The notes beneath the pieces were generated by a model. That model was not told the DNA's origin and did not search any database. It saw nothing but the letters and a program-made list of their open reading frames with translations. 35,951 nt of DNA, taken from the NCBI GenBank assembly GCA_947626585.1, contig CANQSU010000006.1, forward strand, positions 1 to 35,951, in the 5' to 3' direction. The DNA comes from an uncultured Oscillospiraceae bacterium (lineage in GTDB: Bacteria > Bacillota > Clostridia > Oscillospirales > Oscillospiraceae). Every line of letters begins with the position of its first letter. Position 1 is the first letter of the stretch. The translations under genes and the position numbers were made by a program. Shown here piece by piece: positions 8,189 to 16,415 of the stretch.

Positions 8189-11100
8189 TCACGCCACGAT
8201 CAAGCGGACCATGCGCTGAAGGATCATCGCCACCTCGGCCCGTGTGGCGTCGCCCGCCGGATCGAGTCTGCCGCCGTCCATGCCCTGGATCAGCCCCGCG
8301 CCCACGGCCCACTTCACCGCGTCGGAGGCATAGCCGGAGACCGCGTCCCCGTCGGCAAAGGCGTCCAGATCGTCAGAGGCCGTCACGTCCAGGCCCAGGT
8401 CCTTGGCGTACCGCCACAGCATGGTGGCAAGCTGCTCCCGGGTGACGTCGCTGTTGGGCGCAAACTTTCCGTCATAGCCCTCCACGATGCCGTGCTGACT
8501 GGCCCAGGCCACGCCCTCGGTGTACCAGGTGCCGTCTTCCACATCGGTGAACGCGCCGGTCACGTCCGCGTCCTGCTCGTTCTCCAGCCGCCACAGCACC
8601 GTGGCCAGCATGCCGCGGCTCATGGGAAGCTCCGGCGCGAAGGCGCTCTCCGACACGCCCACAAAGAGCTCACGGCTGGACGCAAAATCTACCGCGCCGT
8701 CATACCAGACGCCGGCGGTCACGTCGTCGAACTCCTTGCGGTTGTCCGCCAGCTTCACGGTGCAGCTGCCGCCCAGCAGGGCGTCGATGCGGCCGTCCTC
8801 CGTGATGGACTTTTTCACCACGGTTTCGGTGCCGTCGGGCTCCACGATCACCAGCACCTGGCCCTCCGCCGCCGGCAGTCCGGCCTTGAGGCCGCCCGCC
8901 AGCGCCTCCACCGCCTTGCCGTCCACGGACACCTGAATGGCGGTGCCGCCGTCCTTGGTCTCCACGGAGACGCTGACCTTGCTGCCGGTCTGGCCGGCCA
9001 GGCCCTCCAGACTTGCCTGGGGGATGGTCACGTCAGCCGCGCCGGTCTTGACGGTGAGGTCCGCGTCGGTCTGCTTGGCCACCGCGTCCACGCTGGACTT
9101 GTCCAGCTCCACGGTGATCTTGTCCGCGCTGCCCTCCACCTGGGGGGCGATGACGATCTCGTCCGCGCCGGTCTGCTTCGCGTCGGCCACCGCGTCCTTT
9201 ACCGCCTGGGTGCCGATCTCCGTTTTCGCCTCGCCGGAGGCGTCGGGGGTGACGGTGGGGGAGAGGGTCTCGGCGGGCTCGGGGCTCTCAGAGGGCTTGG
9301 GAGGAGTAACGGTCCCGCCGCCCCAGTTCTCGGAGCCGTCCTCCTTTGTGTAGTCGTCAGTGTAGTGGAAGATGATCACATCGCCGCTATCCAAGAATTG
9401 TTGTTCCACACCCAAGTCGGAGTGTGTGCCGTTGATGGTGTACATCCATCCGGAGAGTTCACCGTTGCTGAATTCGGACAGCGTCGTGCCGTTCCAGGTT
9501 ACAGTCTCGACGTAGTTACCCGAGTTGACATAGGAGAGCCCCGGATTCTCGCTGGCTACTTTCTCCATCAGATCCCAGACCGTGGAGTTGAAGGGCACCT
9601 TGTAGGTCCTGCGGGCGATCCAGGTTTGCAGGCCGCCGTACTTCAGCGTATGGGAACCGCCGCCCTTGCCATGAGGTGTGTCGCCCATAAGGGTAAAGGA
9701 CACGGAAAGCTCCGTGGGCTTGTCCGACTGCGGGGGTATATCCAGCACACGGATATCAAAGAACGCCTGTATGCCCTGATACTCCGCCATAACCGTATAC
9801 ACGGCCCGTTTGCTCATATCATAGCCGGAGAAAGTGACCTGGGCGGGTTCAACCGTTTTGGTGTTGCCGTCGCTGTATGTGGCGGTGATGGTCATACCAT
9901 CGGAGTTGAATTCGTCGCCCACATAATAGGTATCCTTGTATGTACCGGAGATTTCGAGCTTGTAAACCACAGGTACATCAGAGTGTACAGGATGCTTGGA
10001 ACCTGTGGCCCAGTTTTTCAGGCTGGTTTCAGAGGCTTGCAGCTTGTTCAGCACATACCCGTCCAGCATTTGATCCGCAGTGACCGCCATGCCCAGGTTG
10101 TCTGCGTCCTTGCCCAGAGGATCGTCTGCACGGTTGCAATTATTCTTGTCTACACCGGTCAGATTCGGCAAAGCCTTGGAGGTATCAAAGTAGGTAGTGC
10201 CGCTGATAGAACCGTGAGACGCATTGGTGTCCACATAGGTTGCGCTACCAATAGCCCCGGTGGCACCGCAGGTGTCCAGGTAATAGTTGTTGCTAATGAT
10301 CTGATACTTATTTAGGCTGCGGGTATAACCCACGACTCCGCCGACAGAAGCGCCGGCTCCCGTGCCTTTCAGAGTACCGTAGAACACATTGTCGGTGATA
10401 TAGCCGTTGTTCCAGCACTGGATTATACCGGACTCCGCTCCTAGGATGCCACCGACATATCGGGTGCCGGTGATCGTGGCGTCAACATAGCAGTTCTGAA
10501 TGGTCACCACAGGGGAGTTGGGGGCTCCGCCGTAGCCGGTCCCAATGATCCCGCCGGCGTTTCCCCCAGTGGATGTCACCGTTCCCATAAATGCGCAGTT
10601 GATGATCTGGCACGGCCCCATGCTCTGGTCTTTGGCACTGATGATACCGCCGACAGTATAACCCCCATACACATCGGCGTAACTGGTGCAGTTGATTACG
10701 GTACCGTTGATTTTACCGGCAAAGCTGCCCACCTGGCTCTCCGATCCTGGGCCGTTGCTTTCAGCATCCCAGCCGATCTTTACGTCCCGCTCCACAGTGC
10801 AGTTGCGAATGTTTACAATGTTGCCGCCGGAGGCCATGGGGTTGCCGCCGATAAAGCCGGCATTTCTGAGTACGGAACCGCTCTTGATGGTACAGTTGAT
10901 GATATCGATGGTATCCGGGCAGCCCGCCTTGAAACTTCCACCCATTCCCACATTATAGTCTCCGTCATCGCCGTAGTCCACATAGTAGTGGCTGACCAGG
11001 CCATAGCCGGCCATATAGGGGGCGAAAATGTTCAGATTCTTTACGGTGGCCTCTCGGACGTACTTGAACAGGGGCTCCGTCTCGCCGTAGGCGTAAGTCA

Positions 11101-13552
11101 GAGTGTGCCCCTTCCCGTCCAGAGTTCCGGAGAAGGGCTGTAATTTTTCACCGGACCCTTCCGTTTCGCCGGCGCCTATTGAGGTCCAGTCCTCTGTCAG
11201 GGTGATGTCCTCTGTCAGTTCAAAATATGCGCCGGCAAAATCGTAGGCTTCGCTCTTGGGCGATTTATTTACATATTCGCGGAGCTTCTCCAGATCAGAT
11301 TGACTTTTTAGCTTCCAAGGGCTGTTCTCGGTGCCGTCACCATCCCACGATCCGGTCACCTCTGTATAATCCGTCGGGGCGTTTTCTACATAAACGAAAA
11401 CATCTACATATTGTGACCTGAAGCTTCTTCCCAACAATTCATAATCAATAGCGCACCTATACAAGCACGGACCATATTCATTGTCGGTTTGGGGAATAAG
11501 CTGAAACTCAATTTCAGCCTTACGTGATGTTTCCTTTATTAAGCTGCCAACTGCACTGAATCCCCCATCATAAAGTCTATAATAATTATAATCAACAACA
11601 AGGCCATCAGTATTTGCCGGAACTGCCGATGTTATTTTATATTTCAATGGGGATGCTAGGTCACCGGTATGGTAATAAAACCCTTCTGTGAAGTTTCCAT
11701 GGCTAAACGCATATTTGCTCATATCATCGCCTGGTAGCCTCGACGGGGAACTCAACAGAGTGACAGTAGGGGTGGGATCCGGATAGACGATGATTTGCGC
11801 CGGTACAGAACTGGCCGCCGCCCCCTCCACGTCTTTGTTTGTGACGACACAGTAATAATAGAAGGTCCCGGACTCCTCCGCGCTGGGCGTATAGCTGGTC
11901 TGTTCCGCGCCGGGGATCAATGTGCCGCCGCTGTTGCTGTTTTCCGTGTTCTTGTACCACTGGTAATTTACGTCCCCACTGGCTGTGGCGACCACCGATA
12001 TGGGCTTCGCCGTGTCGCCGATGATATACCTGTCTCCCTCGGGCTGCGTCAGAATTGTGGGCATTGCCGCCTCCGCTACCAGCCGGAGGTTTAGCGTATA
12101 GCTATGGTCAACATAGCCGTCGCCCTCGCGGTGAACCTTTACCGGCACATGGATGACGCCGTCGTTCTTTTCCAGCCCCGCCAGGGACAGAGAGAATGCG
12201 CTCCCGGAGGCTGCCTCTTGGCCGTTGATGGTTACGGTGTCCCCCTCCTGCTTGGCAGTGGCCGTGATTTGGACGTCCTGGGCGCTCTCACTGATATAGA
12301 CGCTGAAAGCGTCCCCGACAGGATCGAACTCTCCGATCGGTGTTCCCCCCGCCACAGCCAGACCGGTCAACTCCACAATGCGCTTTATATCGACATTATA
12401 AGAGGCCAGGATTGCGTTGATATAGAAATTAGGGGAAAAAACCCGAAACTGCAGTGTGCTTTCATTTGTGACCGCGACCGCTTTGGGCGTGTCGTTGAAA
12501 TTGTATGTTCCAGCAATCATGGCCCTACCGGGCGGCTCAGCAAACACGCACCACTTAAGGGAATCAAACACCTGCCCATCCGAAGATACCTTGGCATAGA
12601 TGTTTTTGCTGCTCTCCGGTATGGTGATCGAACGGTCTTGGTTCCCCGGCTGAAATGCAGGCGTCAGGAGATTGGCGGTCGTTCCCCCGGCATCCATACC
12701 GAGCCAGATATTCGTGACTTCCGGGACTGCGTCCAGCACCGTTACAAGGCAGACAGGAACCAACGTCGTCTCTTTCTTGAGTTCGTCAGAGGTTGCAGTC
12801 AACACATAGCTACCGGATTCCGAAAAACATAGGGTAAGCGCACCGTCTACATCCTGTGTAGCATTCAACGAAGTAAATTCTGTTATTCCATTATCTTCTA
12901 TTTTTCCCGCCGAGAGACGTATGCCGGTAGTTTTTAACTCTGCGTTTACAAGTGAACTCCGTGTCAAAACATAGATTTTCGCGGGCAAGGCCTTTACTGT
13001 TGTCAGAGTTTCGGATGCCGGGTCAGTCTTTGCACTTGAACCGCTATGGGGCGTGAAAAAGGCGTTTTTCGTTTTGTTCTCAGCACCCGCGGCAACTCCC
13101 ACGTTCAGCATATCTCCCGTTGATAATGCTGTGCTGCCAATTTTTTGGGAGTAGGCATCATTGGCATTCTTTGTCGGCATACTGATCAGGACCGCGCCGT
13201 CCTTCCCCCAAACTTTGGTGGCAGATTGATGCTTTTCATCCGCCGCAAAGCCACTCTCACCCTCTGAATAATACTGTTCATGAGCGCAGACCAGCGCGTC
13301 ATAAGTGGTGATTTGACCGTCCTCATCCTTGTCTGTCACGGTCAGTTCCTTCATGGCCATATAGGATTTATCCTTTGCTTGTACGAGTTCACCATCTATG
13401 CTGACGGTGACCCGGATGTCGACGCTCTCAGCCGCCGAGGTCGTTACCGGCAAGTCAGCTTCCAGCTGTTCCTGCGACGCTGCCAATGCAGTGGCAGGAC
13501 AAAGGCTTATCAGAAGTGCTGCTGCCAACAGATAAGATAGAATTTTCCTCAT
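8189..13552 (-). CDS. Giant SLH surface protein with Ig-like, beta-helix and DUF4430 domains
   Basis: This 1787-aa secreted protein begins with a signal peptide (residues 1-25). Residues about 44-160 form a beta domain containing a calcium-loop-like DKDEDGQITTYDAL (75-88). An Ig-like domain follows near 498-590 (NYQWYKN, YYYCVVTN). A GLUG/right-handed beta-helix-like stretch covers about 740-1130 (GDGTENSPW, FSGTLDGKGHTLTY, many NC and GGI repeats). A bacterial Ig group 3-like domain lies near 1190-1255 and a DUF4430 domain near 1270-1385, with GELSGWMYTING and SGDVIIFHY. A Pro/Ser/Glu linker, a beta domain and three SLH modules (about 1604-1787) complete it. ATG 13552 follows AAGGGAG. It is the second gene of the riboswitch operon, probably a surface scaffold presenting a corrinoid-binding domain (inference). 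Length is well beyond ordinary DUF4430 proteins. Confidence 0.88.
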   Translation of the reverse strand: MRKILSYLLAAALLISLCPATALAASQEQLEADLPVTTSAAESVDIRVTVSIDGELVQAKDKSYMAMKELTVTDKDEDGQITTYDALVCAHEQYYSEGESGFAADEKHQSATKVWGKDGAVLISMPTKNANDAYSQKIGSTALSTGDMLNVGVAAGAENKTKNAFFTPHSGSSAKTDPASETLTTVKALPAKIYVLTRSSLVNAELKTTGIRLSAGKIEDNGITEFTSLNATQDVDGALTLCFSESGSYVLTATSDELKKETTLVPVCLVTVLDAVPEVTNIWLGMDAGGTTANLLTPAFQPGNQDRSITIPESSKNIYAKVSSDGQVFDSLKWCVFAEPPGRAMIAGTYNFNDTPKAVAVTNESTLQFRVFSPNFYINAILASYNVDIKRIVELTGLAVAGGTPIGEFDPVGDAFSVYISESAQDVQITATAKQEGDTVTINGQEAASGSAFSLSLAGLEKNDGVIHVPVKVHREGDGYVDHSYTLNLRLVAEAAMPTILTQPEGDRYIIGDTAKPISVVATASGDVNYQWYKNTENSNSGGTLIPGAEQTSYTPSAEESGTFYYYCVVTNKDVEGAAASSVPAQIIVYPDPTPTVTLLSSPSRLPGDDMSKYAFSHGNFTEGFYYHTGDLASPLKYKITSAVPANTDGLVVDYNYYRLYDGGFSAVGSLIKETSRKAEIEFQLIPQTDNEYGPCLYRCAIDYELLGRSFRSQYVDVFVYVENAPTDYTEVTGSWDGDGTENSPWKLKSQSDLEKLREYVNKSPKSEAYDFAGAYFELTEDITLTEDWTSIGAGETEGSGEKLQPFSGTLDGKGHTLTYAYGETEPLFKYVREATVKNLNIFAPYMAGYGLVSHYYVDYGDDGDYNVGMGGSFKAGCPDTIDIINCTIKSGSVLRNAGFIGGNPMASGGNIVNIRNCTVERDVKIGWDAESNGPGSESQVGSFAGKINGTVINCTSYADVYGGYTVGGIISAKDQSMGPCQIINCAFMGTVTSTGGNAGGIIGTGYGGAPNSPVVTIQNCYVDATITGTRYVGGILGAESGIIQCWNNGYITDNVFYGTLKGTGAGASVGGVVGYTRSLNKYQIISNNYYLDTCGATGAIGSATYVDTNASHGSISGTTYFDTSKALPNLTGVDKNNCNRADDPLGKDADNLGMAVTADQMLDGYVLNKLQASETSLKNWATGSKHPVHSDVPVVYKLEISGTYKDTYYVGDEFNSDGMTITATYSDGNTKTVEPAQVTFSGYDMSKRAVYTVMAEYQGIQAFFDIRVLDIPPQSDKPTELSVSFTLMGDTPHGKGGGSHTLKYGGLQTWIARRTYKVPFNSTVWDLMEKVASENPGLSYVNSGNYVETVTWNGTTLSEFSNGELSGWMYTINGTHSDLGVEQQFLDSGDVIIFHYTDDYTKEDGSENWGGGTVTPPKPSESPEPAETLSPTVTPDASGEAKTEIGTQAVKDAVADAKQTGADEIVIAPQVEGSADKITVELDKSSVDAVAKQTDADLTVKTGAADVTIPQASLEGLAGQTGSKVSVSVETKDGGTAIQVSVDGKAVEALAGGLKAGLPAAEGQVLVIVEPDGTETVVKKSITEDGRIDALLGGSCTVKLADNRKEFDDVTAGVWYDGAVDFASSRELFVGVSESAFAPELPMSRGMLATVLWRLENEQDADVTGAFTDVEDGTWYTEGVAWASQHGIVEGYDGKFAPNSDVTREQLATMLWRYAKDLGLDVTASDDLDAFADGDAVSGYASDAVKWAVGAGLIQGMDGGRLDPAGDATRAEVAMILQRMVRLIVA

Positions 13553-13568
13553 AATACTCCCTTCTCAC

Positions 13569-13613
13569 AACAGCAGGGGGAGTGCGATTTACACTCGCAT
13601 TCCCCCTGCTGTT
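13569..13613 (-). other. Long intercistronic hairpin upstream of the giant gene
   Basis: A 19-pair stem with only one G.T pair (13569-13587 with 13595-13613, 7-base loop) lies between the small secreted-protein gene and the ribosome binding site of the giant gene. No T-run follows on the minus strand. Such barriers commonly protect the 3' end of an abundant upstream cistron, which would let the small protein be made in excess over the giant one. Confidence 0.7.
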
Positions 13614-13661
13614 AAACGTTATTTCAAATTTGCTTTGCAGTCAATAAACATTTGCCTTGAT

Positions 13662-14285
13662 CTACATCTGGGTATAGAGCTCATAATACCCGCAGTCCAC
13701 ATAGAGCGTGATGCCGCCCTTTGCGGGGATGTTGCTGAGATACTCTGTCGGGAATGTGATATCGTTGGTTGCCGCATCGCCCATAGCCACTACAAACCCG
13801 TAGCCCTTGATGAAATAGAGCTCATCAGTGATTTTCTTAAGCGAGGTCACATGAGCGAGATTTTCAAAGTCGGAGATGTAGAAGCCCGGGGCTCCAACCA
13901 CAGGATCAGGATCATATCCATAACTAGGGGTATCTACTTTTGCGACCTCTGCAATCACATCCAAATAGGAAACTTGCCCCGGCAGGGGATCTGGATGTCC
14001 ATTTAGGTACAGATTTTTATTCTGCAAGAGCGCATCAGTAATAGTAACATCGACAGGGCCATATACGATTTGGTCAGCTGTGGGGGCACCAATGATTGCC
14101 CATTCGTACTCAGTCGCATCAGGGTCTTCCTCGGTGTTGTAGGAAATCGTGCAGTCTTTAGTGAAAACTACACGAACCACGCCTTCAGGGACATCATCCT
14201 CCGCCGCGAACGCGGTCGCGCCCAGGGACAGGACCATCATCAGGGCCAACACCATGGCCAGGATCTTCTTACTTGCCTTTTTCAT
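13662..14285 (-). CDS. Small secreted protein, possible diverged DUF4430 domain; first gene of the B12 operon
   Basis: This 207-aa precursor has a typical signal peptide (residues 1-28, ending ATAFA-AEDD). The mature chain is about 180 residues with no membrane anchor, SLH module or sorting motif, so it should be released or loosely held. YLDVIAEVAK (107-116), GFYISDF (134-140), GYGFVVAMGD (161-170) and a final GGITLYVD (190-197) follow the order of the DUF4430 strand and helix blocks in the two clearer copies of this operon. I infer a diverged member of that fold, with moderate trust. The chosen ATG at 14285 has AAAGGAAG 7 bases upstream; longer frames run into the regulatory leader. It is the riboswitch-proximal gene and is separated from the giant gene by a strong hairpin. 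Confidence 0.75.
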   Translation of the reverse strand: MKKASKKILAMVLALMMVLSLGATAFAAEDDVPEGVVRVVFTKDCTISYNTEEDPDATEYEWAIIGAPTADQIVYGPVDVTITDALLQNKNLYLNGHPDPLPGQVSYLDVIAEVAKVDTPSYGYDPDPVVGAPGFYISDFENLAHVTSLKKITDELYFIKGYGFVVAMGDAATNDITFPTEYLSNIPAKGGITLYVDCGYYELYTQM

Positions 14286-14516
14286 AACACAACTTCCTTT
14301 CATAATTTTTATAAACGGCCAGGGACAGCCGCTTATGCGCAAAGATAACATTGGCGTCACGCCACAGATACGGTACCAGTTCCTGCGCTGCCGTCCGCCC
14401 CGACGCGCACCGCGTTGTTCGGCCCCTTGACCCGCTCCTGTCATCGCAGATTTCCCCAAGGCCGGTATCTTCTCCCGCTGTGGGTATTCAGTTGTCAACG
14501 CCCAAAGGGCGTAAGA
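14286..14516 (-). other. Untranslated leader between tandem terminators and first gene
   Basis: About 230 GC-rich bases separate the second terminator from the first ATG. There is no convincing reading frame on either strand. Complementary segments are visible (AGATAC near 14470 and GTATCT near 14365) and a short GGCGTGACGCC hairpin lies near 14355, so it is probably structured, but I cannot assign a known RNA family. Confidence 0.4.
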
Positions 14517-14561
14517 TACGAAAAACAAAATGCGGCCTGACGCTCCCGCGTCACAGCCGCA
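14517..14561 (-). terminator. Second intrinsic terminator of the riboswitch leader
   Basis: On the minus strand a long stem (14561-14548 with 14544-14531, with a small bulge) is followed by ATTTTGTTTTT. It stands directly after the first terminator, making a tandem stop downstream of the cobalamin riboswitch. Confidence 0.8.
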
Positions 14562-14574
14562 TCCGGGCACAGCA

Positions 14575-14602
14575 ACAAAAAGCCACGGCAAAATGCCGTG
14601 GC
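14575..14602 (-). terminator. First intrinsic terminator of the riboswitch expression platform
   Basis: On the minus strand a perfect 9-bp stem GCCACGGCA / TGCCGTGGC with a 3-base loop is followed by TTTTTGTTG. Its position about 50 bases after the B12 box marks it as the probable switch-controlled terminator: B12 bound, transcription stops. Confidence 0.85.
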
Positions 14603-14649
14603 GCCACTGTCCTTATCACCGCTCACATCTAAATCGGATGCGCCAACCG

Positions 14650-14875
14650 GTTTGCTTCGCGTAGGTCTCCTGACTTGTGTATAGGGCAGCCTGCTGGCGG
14701 CCCGCGCCGGACGATCAGCCTTCTCAGTTTCCCAATGACCGGCTTTCGCCCTGGGATCGTCCGTCTTCACACTTACAGTCGCGCTACGGTGGGGATTCGC
14801 ACCCCTTTGTCTGCTCCGCCGGGCGATGGGCCTGTGGCCTTTAGCTGCGGCGGACACGCGAAACGGTATTCAATT
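14650..14875 (-). promoter_or_regulatory. Cobalamin (AdoCbl-type) riboswitch
   Basis: Read on the minus strand, the conserved cobalamin riboswitch blocks appear in the right order. They are GGTGCGAATCCCC (about 14804-14792), GCGCGACTGTAAG (about 14784-14772) and the B12 box AGTCAGGAGACCT (about 14676-14664). The ends pair as a closing stem, TTCGCGT with ACGCGAA. Spacing to the promoter (TSS near 14894) and to the downstream terminators fits a transcription-attenuation switch. It should shut off the whole minus-strand operon when cobalamin is plentiful. Confidence 0.93.
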
Positions 14876-14900
14876 TTGAAGGTCTTTTCTTCCAATTTCC

Positions 14901-14929
14901 ATAATATACCCGTGCAGGCGGAAAGTCAA
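14901..14929 (-). promoter_or_regulatory. Sigma-70/A promoter of the B12 operon
   Basis: On the minus strand, TTGACT (14929-14924), a 17-base spacer and TATTAT (14906-14901). Transcription would start near 14894, about 20 bases before the riboswitch. Confidence 0.75.
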
Positions 14930-14994
14930 ATGAAAAAAGCGTATGGTCAAGTATGCGGGATAGTCATGGGCTGGGCGGGACGGTGATTGCTCAC

Positions 14995-15023
14995 TTGACT
15001 TTCTGCATATAAACTACTACAAT
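14995..15023 (+). promoter_or_regulatory. Sigma-70/A promoter of the Fic gene
   Basis: TTGACT (14995-15000), a 17-base spacer and TACAAT (15018-15023). The start codon follows 25 bases later, with GGAGG 7 bases before it. Confidence 0.8.
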
Positions 15024-15048
15024 AATGTGCAGAAATGGAGGACGACAC

Positions 15049-16095
15049 ATGAGAAAATTCGATTACTCTTTTTTGAACAACGGGCTGCTGCCGGCCAGCC
15101 TTGTGAATCTGACCGCGAATATTTCGGCATTGAAAACCATGGCAGGTGTCCGCAAAGAGGAATACGCGCGGATTTTTACAGAGCTGGAGGCCGTGGCAAG
15201 GGTACAGTCTATCAAGAGCTCCAATGCCATTGAGGGGATCGTCACCAGCGATGAGCGTATCGCGGCCATCGTCAATCAGAACAGCGCGCCGTTGAACCAT
15301 AATGAAGCGGAGATCGCCGGATACCGGGACGCGCTGAATGAGATCCATCTGGGCTTTGCCCATATCGACTTCCGGGAGCGGGACATCCTCCGTCTGCATG
15401 AGATCATGATGTCGATCGCGGGCTATGAATACGGCGGGCAGTACAAGATGGATGACAATGTGATCTTGGAAGTGGACGCGGACGGAAACCGCCGTATGCG
15501 TTTTCGCCCAATCTCCGCCGCGGACACGCCGAAAGCCATGGAACAGTTAGAGCTGGCCTACCTCGCGGCGCGGGACGACGCGAATATCAATCAGCTTCTG
15601 CTGATCCCCTGCGTGATTTTGGATTTCCTCTGCATCCACCCGTTCCGGGACGGCAACGGCAGGATGTCCCGTCTGCTCTCGCTGCTGCTCCTTTACAGGA
15701 ACGGCTATGACGCCGGGAAATATGTGTCCTTCGAGGAACAGATCAACAACTATAAAGCCTATTACTATGAGGCGCTCCGTCAGTCCTCCGAAGGCTGGGA
15801 CACGAACGAAAACAGCTACTTCCCGTTTATGGAGAATTTCCTCTCCATGCTCTATATGTGCTATAAGGAACTGGACAAGCGGTTCGCGGTGGTCAACGGC
15901 AAGCGGATCACGAAAAAGGCCCGCATTGAGGCCACGGTATTGAACAGCCTGACGCCCCTTTCCAAGGCGGAGATATGCAGGATCCTGCCGGATGTCAGTC
16001 CCACGACTGTGGAGGCCGTGCTGGGAGCAATGGTCAAAAGCGGCGCGATCAAGAGGCTCGGCCCACCCCGGGCAGCGAGATATATTAAAATGTAA
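15049..16095 (+). CDS. Fic family protein (AMPylase-type, class II)
   Basis: This 348-aa protein carries the full Fic catalytic motif HPFRDGNGR (residues 197-205), whose histidine and acidic/Asn/Arg residues transfer a nucleotide, usually AMP, to a hydroxyl on a target protein. An inhibitory-helix motif SNAIEG (58-63) of the form [ST]xxxE[GN] lies N-terminal, which defines a self-inhibited class II enzyme. The C-terminal 70 residues (after NGKRITKKARIEA) look like a winged-helix DNA-binding domain, a common arrangement in this family. The ATG at 15049 has an ideal GGAGG and its own promoter. It runs away from the B12 operon and ends at a strong terminator. No separate antitoxin is adjacent. 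Target unknown. Confidence 0.93.
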   Translation: MRKFDYSFLNNGLLPASLVNLTANISALKTMAGVRKEEYARIFTELEAVARVQSIKSSNAIEGIVTSDERIAAIVNQNSAPLNHNEAEIAGYRDALNEIHLGFAHIDFRERDILRLHEIMMSIAGYEYGGQYKMDDNVILEVDADGNRRMRFRPISAADTPKAMEQLELAYLAARDDANINQLLLIPCVILDFLCIHPFRDGNGRMSRLLSLLLLYRNGYDAGKYVSFEEQINNYKAYYYEALRQSSEGWDTNENSYFPFMENFLSMLYMCYKELDKRFAVVNGKRITKKARIEATVLNSLTPLSKAEICRILPDVSPTTVEAVLGAMVKSGAIKRLGPPRAARYIKM

Positions 16096-16099
16096 CAGG

Positions 16100-16130
16100 A
16101 AGGCGGCTGAGCGATCAGCCGCCTTCTTTG
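16100..16130 (+). terminator. Intrinsic terminator of the Fic gene
   Basis: A perfect 11-bp stem (16100-16110 with 16115-16125, loop GCGA) is followed by CTTTG. It begins five bases after the Fic stop codon. Confidence 0.85.
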
Positions 16131-16300
16131 ATTCAGCGTCGCAACTTTTGATCCTCGCTATCCTATCAGACCCAAACGCTGACCCATACGCGGAAATAAC
16201 GCTATGGGGCGGACGGAACACATGGAGCGGAGAGTATCTTTTTCTGTGCGAAAGACCTCCAAACGGACACAAAACTGCGGGAAAACAGTATCGAAGGCAC
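16131..16300. other. Non-coding junction left of the element
   Basis: There is no supported gene here. One GACCTCC heptamer (16254-16260), like those inside both element ends, lies just outside the left repeat. This could be the right-hand remnant of an older element that used the same tRNA site. Confidence 0.35.
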
Positions 16301-16346
16301 CTCATAACCCGGAGGTCGTGCGGTTCAAATCCCACCCCCGCAACCA
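16301..16346 (+). repeat. Left attachment repeat: tRNA-fMet-like 3' half
   Basis: Anticodon loop CTCATAA, anticodon-stem strand CCCGG, variable loop AGGTC, T-loop TTCAAAT and acceptor strand ending CCCCGCAACCA are recognisable. The T-stem 5' strand has an extra base (GTGCGG opposite CCCAC). There is no 5' half upstream, so this is not a working tRNA. The first 18 bases (16301-16318) are identical to 23872-23889. Confidence 0.8.
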
Positions 16347-16349
16347 TAA

Positions 16350-16392
16350 GAAACCCTGTAACTTCAACGGTTACAGGGTTTCTTCTTCTTTG
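16350..16392 (+). terminator. tRNA-associated intrinsic terminator, left copy
   Basis: GAAACCCTGTAAC (16350-16362) pairs with 16370-16382, loop of 7, followed by a T-rich TTCTTCTTT. It is duplicated with the tRNA fragment at the right end. Confidence 0.8.
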
Positions 16393-16415
16393 CCCTCTGA
16401 CGGCTCAAAGGACGG

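Noticed and set aside
13569-13613. A terminator between the first two operon genes
   Set aside because: No T-run follows the stem on the minus strand, and the ribosome site of the next gene starts almost at once.
14286-14591. N-terminal extension of the small secreted protein
   Set aside because: It runs through the riboswitch terminators. The signal peptide with a good ribosome site starts at 14285.
16301-16346. A functional tRNA gene
   Set aside because: Only the 3' half is present and the T-stem has an extra base. No D-arm or matching acceptor 5' strand lies upstream.
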